Assembly (NCBI RefSeq): GCF_030733745.1
Contig: NZ_JASHIK010000001.1
Location: 310,001 to 374,000 of the forward strand
Direction: 5' to 3'
From: Stappia sp. MMSF_3263
Lineage (GTDB): Bacteria; Pseudomonadota; Alphaproteobacteria; Rhizobiales; Stappiaceae
DNA: 64,000 bases
Position 1 is the first letter of the stretch; every line of letters begins with the position of its first letter. The notes below the pieces were generated by a model, which saw only the letters and a program-made list of their open reading frames with translations, was not told the origin of the DNA and did no database searches. This document shows positions 59,101 through 64,000 of the stretch, one piece after another. Both the position numbers and the translations under genes were made by a program.

Positions 59101-59589
59101 GCGCGCGAACGCCTGCTCGCGGCCTTCGAGACGGTCAACGCGCAGTTCCAGCGCCTGTTCACCCACCTGTTCGGCGGAGGCACGGCCGAGTTGCAGCTCG
59201 TCGACGCGGAGGACCCGCTGGATGCGGGCCTCGAGATCATTGCCCGACCGCCGGGCAAGAAGCCGCAGACAATGACCTTGCTGTCGGGCGGCGAGCAGGC
59301 GCTGACCGCCATGGCGCTGATCTTCGCCGTGTTCCTGACCAATCCGGCGCCGATATGCGTGCTCGACGAGGTCGATGCGCCGCTGGACGATGCCAATGTC
59401 GAGCGGTACTGCGACCTGCTCGACGAGATGACCCGCTCGACAGCGACCCGCTTCGTCGTCATCACCCACAACCCGATCACCATGGCGCGGATGAACCGCC
59501 TGTTCGGCGTCACCATGGCCGAACGCGGGGTTTCGCAGCTCGTCTCCGTCGACCTGGAAACCGCGGAGCGCTTTCGCGAAGCCGGCTAG
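56125..59589 (+). CDS. smc: chromosome segregation protein SMC
   Basis: A 1154-residue SMC ATPase. Walker A GPNGCGKS is at 31-38, the signature LLSGGEQALTAMALIF and Walker B CVLDEVDAPLDDANV are near the C-terminus. Between them are two long Ala/Glu/Arg-rich coiled coils with a hinge around 510-600. It organises and segregates the chromosome with ScpAB, which are not here. The ATG at 56125 gives the normal start MKFNKLRVLGFKSFVEP. The coiled-coil codon bias makes other frames look open, but they are shadows. Confidence 0.98.
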   Translation: MKFNKLRVLGFKSFVEPMEFIIGDGLTGVVGPNGCGKSNLVEALRWVMGENSYKNMRASGMDDVIFSGSLNRPARNTAEVTLFLENADRTAPSGFNDADMLEVTRRIERESGSNYKINARDVRARDVQLLFADASTGARSPALVRQGQIGELIAAKPTSRRQILEEAAGISGLHSRRHEAELRLRAAEQNLDRLEDVLVQIDGQLDSLRRQARQASRFRNLSAEIRSAEAALYYLRWIDCRDRLAAADAEFAEAENGVRDVAARQAEAAKAQAIASYKVPEARDAAARAGAAVQRLVLARNELDGEERRVRERLSDLAGRLQQLHQDIAREQALISENDEHLARLAEEEEDLRGEALAEEESAAEAALLVEAAGEAVQAAEERLSTLTGEQAALHARRQQLAEAHQAACQRSDRLARQHGEAAAQLSGLQSELEGAPDLELGREALIVAEERLDAAEELALTAEERTRAGRTELEAARMPLAEAEAGLSRLETEARTLADVLAAGQVGDWPPVVDAMSAVPGYETALGAALGEDLDAPLGGDAPMRWTDRGEAGRVSDPALPEGAEALARFVEAPQALARRLAQIGVVEGEEGARLMSLLQPGQRLVNRDGAVWRWDGFTVAADAPTAAAQRLARKNRLVALETEIATGAERLTALRAAFEDAGARLARAGEAEEAARQEVKAARGAADAARQDVLRLERAHAEAEARLAGLRESVARLEADLGEAREAVTSAEAALADMTGDGDLSRVIDTARAEAAEARATLSRERAAADGLAREADMRRRRMEAIGRERASWVQRASGARQQIEVLGERIETAEEERAALIEAPEDIELKRRALLSEISAAEEARRAADDLLLGAEAAQRAADTEAQTALSQLGEARERRIRAEERLTAARGRKAEVEARIDEALEAAVSELPRLAGLKDGAPLPEPDGIERRVERLKAERERLGGVNLRAEDELSEIETQRGTLVGERDDLIEAIKRLRGAISNINREARERLLAAFETVNAQFQRLFTHLFGGGTAELQLVDAEDPLDAGLEIIARPPGKKPQTMTLLSGGEQALTAMALIFAVFLTNPAPICVLDEVDAPLDDANVERYCDLLDEMTRSTATRFVVITHNPITMARMNRLFGVTMAERGVSQLVSVDLETAERFREAG

Positions 59590-59927
59590 GGGCACCGGCA
59601 GGACTTGCCAAAGGCGGCGGCGGAAGCGGTTCGATTCGCGGTATTCCGACCGACCCGTGCAAGGGGGGGCTCCGGGATGCGGCACGCCCGTGAAACCGTG
59701 GAAGGCGAGGAAAGCCCTGGGATATGAGGCTTGCGCGGGCTCCGGTTTCGGCGCTTGCCGGCCCGCCGGGTCCTCATCCTGCGGTTTCTCGCGCCAGGAC
59801 GCGATGCGCGGCTCTTGCGTCGCACTGCGGCATCGCCGCGCGCCCTCTGCCGGAAAAGCCCGATCACGCTATGTTTGGACAGTGATTAGGTATTGAATTC
59901 AACATGTTACGCGTCATGCAAGCGTTC
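59590..59927. other. intergenic region between smc and the atp promoter
   Basis: No gene, RNA or clear terminator could be recognised here. An 80-codon open frame (about 59657-59896) has no family features, no good ribosome binding site and looks like chance in GC-rich DNA. Base composition becomes more AT-rich from about 59870 towards the promoter. Confidence 0.4.
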
Positions 59928-59956
59928 TTGACAGGTGCAGGGGTGCCGACTATGGT
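59928..59956 (+). promoter_or_regulatory. sigma70-like promoter of the F0 ATP synthase operon
   Basis: TTGACA and TATGGT are separated by exactly 17 bases, the best promoter match in the window. Transcription would begin near 59963, about 58 bases ahead of the atpI ATG. This fits the high expression expected for ATP synthase. Confidence 0.75.
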
Positions 59957-60020
59957 GCGCCCGGCTTCCAGGGGCAGGCGGCGCTGGCCGGTGCGTATCG
60001 AGGAAAGGGGACGGTAGGTG

Positions 60021-60380
60021 ATGTCTCCGGACGAGAACGGACCAGGCGACGCTCAACGGCCGACGGAAGCTGAACTGTCCGAGCGAAAGAACCGGCTGGT
60101 GCGCTCGCTTGAGGAAAGAACCACCAAATCCGCCGCGGCGGACAAGGAAGGTTCCTCCGGTGCGGGTCACGGTTACGCGCAGGCCATGAAGCTGTCGACG
60201 GAGTTTGTCGCCGGCATTCTGGTCGGGGCGGCCATCGGCTGGATGATCGACAAAGGGTTCGGTACAAGCCCCTGGGGCTTGATCGTCTTCCTGCTGTTGG
60301 GCTTCGTCGCGGGCGTTCTGAATGTCCTGCGTTCCGCCGGTTTGATGGCGGAGCAGAAGGACAGGATGAACGACGGATAG
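60021..60380 (+). CDS. atpI: F0F1 ATP synthase assembly protein AtpI
   Basis: A 119-residue protein with a hydrophilic N-terminal half and two membrane helices (about 60-78 and 83-103). STEFVAGILVGAAIGWMIDKGFGTSPWGL is the family signature for the AtpI/AtpQ group. It helps assemble the c-ring and may aid Mg2+ supply. ATG at 60021 follows GGTAGGTG; a GTG one codon earlier is equally possible. First gene of the operon. Confidence 0.92.
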   Translation: MSPDENGPGDAQRPTEAELSERKNRLVRSLEERTTKSAAADKEGSSGAGHGYAQAMKLSTEFVAGILVGAAIGWMIDKGFGTSPWGLIVFLLLGFVAGVLNVLRSAGLMAEQKDRMNDG

Positions 60381-60465
60381 TTTGAAACCAGAATCATGGC
60401 GCTTTTGCGCGAACAGAACACGGCGCGTGCGCGCGAAATGCGACCGCTAAAGAGGGGCCGACCCG

Positions 60466-61224
60466 GTGGCGAACGATCCGATCTCCCAGTTCAAGATCAT
60501 CAATCTCGTCCCGATTGAGGTTGGTGGCCTCGATCTGTCCTTCACCAATTCCGCCCTGTTCATGGTCGCCACCACGGCCGTCGTCGCGACGTTCCTGATG
60601 CTGTCGACCGGTGGTCGCGGCCTCGTCCCGGGGCGCTGGCAGTCCCTGGCGGAAATGTCCTACGAGTTCGTCGCCAACACTTTGCGAAGTTCGGCCGGCA
60701 ACGAGGGTATGCGGTTCTTCCCGCTGGTGTTTTCGCTGTTCATGTTCGTGCTGATCGCCAACCTGATCGGCATGTTCCCCTATTTCTTCACCGTCACCAG
60801 CCACCTGATCGTCACCTTCGCGCTGGCCATGCTGGTCATCGGCACCGTGATGATCTACGGCTTCGCCAAGCACGGTCTGAAGTTCCTCAAGCTGTTCACC
60901 CCGGATGGCGTGCCCCCGGCACTGTTCTTCCTGGTGACGCCGATCGAGATCATCTCGTTCCTGTCGCGCCCGGTCAGCCTCTCGGTTCGTCTCTTCGCCA
61001 ACATGCTGGCGGGACACATCACCCTGAAGGTGTTCGCCGGCTTCGTCACCTCGCTGATCGCGGCGGAAGGCCTGGGCATCTTCGGCCCGATGGTGTCGAT
61101 CCTGCCGCTGGCGATGACGGTCGCGCTGACCGGCCTGGAGTTCCTCGTGGCCTTCCTTCAGGCCTACGTGTTCACGGTTCTGACTTGCATGTACCTCAAC
61201 GATGCGCTGCATCCGAGCCACTAG
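60466..61224 (+). CDS. atpB: F0 ATP synthase subunit a
   Basis: A 252-residue membrane subunit forming the proton half-channels. The essential Arg lies in [18 protein letters not shown], and SIGMF-like helix 3, [11 protein letters not shown] and [20 protein letters not shown] complete the family pattern. It starts with GTG ([12 protein letters not shown]) behind AGAGGGG. It follows atpI after 85 bases, and a hairpin separates it from atpE. Confidence 0.97.
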   Translation: MANDPISQFKIINLVPIEVGGLDLSFTNSALFMVATTAVVATFLMLSTGGRGLVPGRWQSLAEMSYEFVANTLRSSAGNEGMRFFPLVFSLFMFVLIANLIGMFPYFFTVTSHLIVTFALAMLVIGTVMIYGFAKHGLKFLKLFTPDGVPPALFFLVTPIEIISFLSRPVSLSVRLFANMLAGHITLKVFAGFVTSLIAAEGLGIFGPMVSILPLAMTVALTGLEFLVAFLQAYVFTVLTCMYLNDALHPSH

Positions 61225-61238
61225 AAGTCAGTATGGTT

Positions 61239-61262
61239 CGGCTCCGCAATAAGGCGGAGCCG
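61239..61262 (+). other. hairpin between atpB and atpE
   Basis: CGGCTCCGC, a 6-base loop and GCGGAGCCG make a perfect 9-bp stem 14 bases after the atpB stop, followed by TCGTTTCG. It may act as partial terminator or stabilise the downstream c-subunit message; c is needed in about ten-fold excess over a. Confidence 0.6.
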
Positions 61263-61302
61263 TCGTTTCGTCGCTGCAAACTCATCTCAAGGAGCAAGTG
61301 TC

Positions 61303-61530
61303 ATGGAAGCTGAAGCAGCAAAGTACATCGGTGCGGGTCTCGCCTGTCTCGGCATGGCCGGTACCGCTCTCGGCCTCGGCAACATCTTCGGCAGCTATCT
61401 GTCGGGCGCCCTGCGCAACCCGTCTGCCGCCGATGGCCAGTTCGGCCGCCTCATCTTCGGCTTTGCCGTGACCGAGGCGCTCGGCATCTTCTCGCTTCTC
61501 GTCGCTCTTCTCCTGCTCTTCGCCGTCTGA
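61303..61530 (+). CDS. atpE: F0 ATP synthase subunit c
   Basis: A 75-residue double-helix proteolipid that forms the rotor ring. [20 protein letters not shown] is helix 1, the polar loop RNPSAADGQ follows, and the ion-carrying acid is Glu58 in [13 protein letters not shown] on helix 2. AAGGAGCAAGTGTC gives a strong ribosome binding site. Two hairpins lie between it and atpF'. Confidence 0.97.
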   Translation: MEAEAAKYIGAGLACLGMAGTALGLGNIFGSYLSGALRNPSAADGQFGRLIFGFAVTEALGIFSLLVALLLLFAV

Positions 61531-61568
61531 TCTAGGACGTCGAATTGCGTCAGCGACGCGAGCTTTTT

Positions 61569-61619
61569 GACCGGGCGCGCCTGTCGTGCCCGGTCATCGC
61601 ATCGCGGCCGCCGCGATGC
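61569..61619 (+). other. two hairpins between atpE and atpF'
   Basis: GACCGGGC pairs with GCCCGGTC across 11 bases (61569-61595), and GCATCGCGG with CCGCGATGC across a 3-base loop (61599-61619). Both end before the b' start and neither has a T-run. Tandem stems after a c-subunit gene could block 3' decay and raise atpE message over the b genes. Confidence 0.55.
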
Positions 61620-61647
61620 AGCGTAAGCTGCGGCATTGGAGAGACAG

Positions 61648-62199
61648 ATGGCCACGACTAGCGCCGATACCACGTCCGGCACCCAGGTGCCCGCCGACGC
61701 GCATTCCCCCGGAACGTTTCCGCCGTTCGACGGAACCACCTACGCGTCGCAGATCCTGTGGCTGGCGATTACCTTCGGGCTGCTCTACTGGATCATGAGC
61801 AAGGTTGCCCTCCCGCGTATCAGTGGCATCCTCGAGGATCGCCGCGACCGCATCGCGGGCGACATCGCGGAAGCGAACCGCCTGAACGAAGAGAGCAACG
61901 CCGCGATAGCCGCCTATGAGCAGGCCCTGGCGGAGGCGCGTGCCAACGCCCACAAGATCGCCCAGGAAACCCGCGACAAGCTGAAGAGCGACGTCGAGGC
62001 CCGCCGCGCCGCGACCGAGGGCGAGCTTGCCGCGAAGCTGGCGGAAGCCGAGGCCCGGATAGGGGACGTCAAGCGCGCCGCGCTTGAGAATGTCGGCGAG
62101 ATCGCCACCGGCACGACGTCGGAACTGGTCGAGGCCCTGATCGGCAAGGCGCCGACCAAGACCGAACTTACCAAGGCCGTCGAAACGGCGATGAAGTGA
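61648..62199 (+). CDS. atpG: F0 ATP synthase subunit b'
   Basis: A 183-residue stator subunit. A polar N-terminal tail (about 1-32) precedes one membrane helix (ILWLAITFGLLYWIMSKVALP) and a long amphipathic coiled coil. It pairs with subunit b as in other alphaproteobacteria and phototrophs, which have two different b-type chains. GGAGAGAC is ahead of the ATG at 61648. b follows after 10 bases. Confidence 0.93.
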   Translation: MATTSADTTSGTQVPADAHSPGTFPPFDGTTYASQILWLAITFGLLYWIMSKVALPRISGILEDRRDRIAGDIAEANRLNEESNAAIAAYEQALAEARANAHKIAQETRDKLKSDVEARRAATEGELAAKLAEAEARIGDVKRAALENVGEIATGTTSELVEALIGKAPTKTELTKAVETAMK

Positions 62200-62209
62200 G
62201 GACAGCCTG

Positions 62210-62689
62210 ATGGACGCTTCAGCATGGGCTCTGGTCGGCCTCGTCATCTTTCTCGGCCTGATTGCCTATTTCAAGATCCCGGCGACAATCGGTGCGTCGC
62301 TCGACAAGCGTGCGGACACCATCCGCAAGGAGCTTGAGGATGCCCGCCGTCTGCGCGAGGAAGCCCAGGCCCTGCTTGCTGACTACCAGCGCCGCCGCCA
62401 GGAAGCCGTTTCCGAGGCGGAAGGGATTGTCGCGGAAGCCAAGCGCGAGGCGGATCGCCTGACGCTCGAGGCGAACACCGCCCTTGAGGAAATGATCTCG
62501 CGCCGCACGAGCGCGGCCGAGCGCAAGATCGCCCAGGCCGAGAGCCAGGCGATTGCCGAGGTGCGTGGCCGCGCGGCAGACATCGCGATTGCCGCCGCAG
62601 AGACGATCCTTTCCAAGAAGGTTTCGGGCGCCGTCGGTGACGATCTTCTGGCCAAGAGCATTGAGGAAGTGAAGTCGCGCCTCAACTGA
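62210..62689 (+). CDS. atpF: F0 ATP synthase subunit b
   Basis: A 159-residue stator subunit with one N-terminal membrane helix (WALVGLVIFLGLIAYFKIP) and a charged coiled coil (IRKELEDARRLREEAQALLADYQRRR and beyond). It forms the peripheral stalk with b'. It is the last gene of this F0 operon; the F1 genes are elsewhere, as usual in alphaproteobacteria. A terminator follows after 29 bases. Confidence 0.95.
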   Translation: MDASAWALVGLVIFLGLIAYFKIPATIGASLDKRADTIRKELEDARRLREEAQALLADYQRRRQEAVSEAEGIVAEAKREADRLTLEANTALEEMISRRTSAAERKIAQAESQAIAEVRGRAADIAIAAAETILSKKVSGAVGDDLLAKSIEEVKSRLN

Positions 62690-62718
62690 CGCGTCTTGTT
62701 CTCTCTCGTTGGATTGAG

Positions 62719-62745
62719 ACGGCCCCGCAAGGGGCCGTTTTCGTT
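62719..62745 (+). terminator. rho-independent terminator of the F0 operon
   Basis: ACGGCCCC, the GNRA tetraloop GCAA and GGGGCCGT form a perfect 8-bp stem followed by TTTTCGTTT. It lies 29 bases after the atpF stop and before the converging rnhB. Confidence 0.85.
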
Positions 62746-62764
62746 TGAGGCCGGCATTCTCGAC

Positions 62765-63436
62765 TCAGGTGCTGTCCCCGGTCGCCGCCTCGATCCAGGC
62801 GCGCACCGGGCGGAAGCTCCGGCGATGCAGCGGGCAGGGGCCGAGCCGGTCCAGTGCGTCTGCATGAGCGGCTGTGCCGTAGCCCTTGTGGGCGGCGAAA
62901 CCATAGCCGGGATGAACCGCCTCCATCCGCCGCATCAGCCGGTCGCGGGCAACCTTGGCGACAATCGAGGCGGCGGCGATGCACAGGATACGCGCATCGC
63001 CCTTCACGACAGCCTGACCGGGACAAGGCAGGCCCGGCGGTACGTCGCGCCCGTCGATCAGACAGGCGGCGGGGCGCGTCGAAAACCCCCGTACCGCCCG
63101 TGTCATGGCCTCCAGTGTCGCTGCGCGAATGTTCAGCGCATCGATCCGCTTCGGCGAGGCAAAGGCAATGGCGACGGTCGCGCTGGCGAGGATCTCGTCG
63201 TAGAGCCGCTCGCGGTCGCGCTCGGCAAGCGCCTTTGAATCGTCCAGCCCCCGGGGCAGTGCCTTGTGGTCGAGAATGACGGCGGCAACGCTGACCGGGC
63301 CCGCCCACGGGCCTCGACCGGCTTCGTCGATCCCGGCAAGGCGACCCTCGAAACCCGCAGCCAGGCGGGCCTCCTTTCTCGGCGAGAGACGGGAGGGGAG
63401 ATCGAGATGCAGGGCGGTCTGGAGTGAAAAGTCCAT
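62765..63436 (-). CDS. rnhB: ribonuclease HII
   Basis: A 223-residue RNase HII that removes single ribonucleotides from DNA. The DEDD catalytic set is started by Asp-Glu in [51 protein letters not shown] and [15 protein letters not shown] complete it. A short N-terminal tail precedes the domain. It is convergent with the atp operon and 107 bases downstream of the radical SAM gene on the same strand. Confidence 0.97.
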   Translation of the reverse strand: MDFSLQTALHLDLPSRLSPRKEARLAAGFEGRLAGIDEAGRGPWAGPVSVAAVILDHKALPRGLDDSKALAERDRERLYDEILASATVAIAFASPKRIDALNIRAATLEAMTRAVRGFSTRPAACLIDGRDVPPGLPCPGQAVVKGDARILCIAAASIVAKVARDRLMRRMEAVHPGYGFAAHKGYGTAAHADALDRLGPCPLHRRSFRPVRAWIEAATGDST

Positions 63437-63542
63437 GTCGCATCGTCGGCGGCGGACCGGCGTGCCGCAAGCCGCCTTGCCCTGTCATCCACGGGAACTT
63501 GCCGTCGACGCGACCTGGCTTGGCCGGTTTGACAGCGCGCGC

Positions 63543-64000
63543 TCAGAAGAGCTGCAGCTGGACGCCGCCGGCGGTGGGCCGGATGAAGGCGTCTGTTGCA
63601 AGCGGTTTGCGCGTCCGGTTCAGCCCGAGCCGCTTGCAGGCAAGTGCGAAGCGGTTGGCGAGCTGTTTCGCATAAGGGCCTTCGCCGCGCATGCGCTTGC
63701 CCCATTCCGCGTCATAGTCCTTGCCGCCGCGCATCGAGCGGATCAGGTTCATGACATGGCGGTAGCTGTCGGGCCGGTGGCGCAGCAACCAGTCGCGAAA
63801 CAGGGGGCTGACCTCGATCGGCAACCGAAGCAGGATGTATCCGGCGCCCGCCGCGCCGTTTTGCGAGGCCGCCTCCAGTATCCGCTCCATCTCCGAATCG
63901 GTCAGGGCCGGGATGACCGGCGCCACCATCACCGAGGTCGGTATGCCCGCCTCGGAGAGGCCGCGAACAGCGTCCAGGCGTTTCTGGGGCGTTGCCGCGC
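63543..64000 (-). CDS. PA0069 family radical SAM protein, C-terminal part
   Basis: The gene enters from beyond the right edge. The visible ~152 residues read TPQKRLDAVRGLSEAGIPTS, then VMVAPVIPALTDSEMERILEAA, AGYILLRLPIEVSPLFRDWL and the C-terminal RMRGEGPYAKQLANRFALACKRLGL. This is the end of the PA0069/Rv2578c radical SAM family, related to spore photoproduct lyase-like enzymes. The CxxxCxxC cluster motif is outside the window. The function of the family is unknown. It ends at LQLF. Confidence 0.88.
   Translation of the reverse strand, partial: AATPQKRLDAVRGLSEAGIPTSVMVAPVIPALTDSEMERILEAASQNGAAGAGYILLRLPIEVSPLFRDWLLRHRPDSYRHVMNLIRSMRGGKDYDAEWGKRMRGEGPYAKQLANRFALACKRLGLNRTRKPLATDAFIRPTAGGVQLQLF

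Noticed and set aside
55930-59685. A 1251-codon minus-strand open frame antisense to smc.
   Set aside because: It mirrors the biased coiled-coil codons of SMC; no domain or ribosome binding site was seen.
59657-59896. An 80-codon frame upstream of the atp promoter.
   Set aside because: Composition and start context look random; no family features.

Overview
The window is high-GC chromosomal DNA from an alphaproteobacterium. It is most likely a member of the order Hyphomicrobiales (Rhizobiales), and the gene content looks like the Stappia/Labrenzia/Roseibium/Pannonibacter group. Reasons: a CcrM-type GANTC methylase, an IalB-family protein, DUF2093, DUF4170 and DUF6101 proteins, a pmbA-cysQ-DUF4170-DUF374-waaA-lpxK lipid A block, a mutY-dciA-dsbA-smc block, and an F0 operon with separate b' and b subunits. 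The genus is inference. No insertion sequence, prophage, CRISPR array, tRNA or rRNA gene was seen. Almost all of the window is core genome with short spacers and many 1 to 14 base gene overlaps.

1-5.9 kb: the start of rsmD, an rluB-type pseudouridine synthase with very long disordered tails, tadA, a small monooxygenase-fold protein, a metallo-beta-lactamase-fold protein with a degenerate metal motif, a patatin-like lipase and a MOSC protein. 6-13.7 kb: a CPA2/Kef-type antiporter and a DUF2093 protein, then a long minus-strand set pmbA-cysQ-DUF4170-DUF374-waaA-lpxK for lipid A/Kdo assembly and sulfur metabolism. 13.9-21.2 kb: a DUF6101 protein, ubiA, purD, a fluoroacetate-dehalogenase-like hydrolase translationally coupled to an APH-fold kinase, tldD and an IalB-family protein.

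21.6-28.9 kb is a complete aa3 cytochrome c oxidase operon: coxB-ctaD-ctaB-coxF-ctaG-coxC, then an unexpected L,D-transpeptidase-like gene, a DUF983 gene and surf1. 28.9-41.2 kb holds a peroxiredoxin, a lone DsbD alpha-domain protein, YqgE, threonine synthase, an M16 peptidase, an acetyltransferase and a large membrane PAS-GGDEF-EAL protein. It ends with minus-strand rnhA-thrB, a LysE exporter and ispH.

41.4-47.5 kb: an orphan lipoprotein, then a sigma70-like promoter, a tandem glycine riboswitch and the glycine cleavage operon gcvT-gcvH-osmC-gcvPA-gcvPB. An OsmC-family gene sits inside this operon and the P protein is split. 47.6-49.4 kb: a small cassette (MarR regulator, membrane-anchored isochorismatase-like hydrolase, hemerythrin protein) whose start region carries operator-like palindromes.

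49.5-64 kb: ccrM with a near-consensus CtrA box and a GANTC site upstream, AMP nucleosidase, a 2OG-Fe(II) oxygenase, mutY, dciA, a DsbA-family protein and smc. Then comes the F0 ATP synthase operon atpI-atpB-atpE-atpF'-atpF, with a strong promoter and terminator, followed by rnhB and the C-terminal part of a radical SAM protein cut by the window edge.

No clear large undescribed system is present. The best leads are the dehalogenase/kinase pair, the MarR-hydrolase-hemerythrin cassette, the osmC gene under glycine-riboswitch control, and the L,D-transpeptidase-like gene in the oxidase operon.
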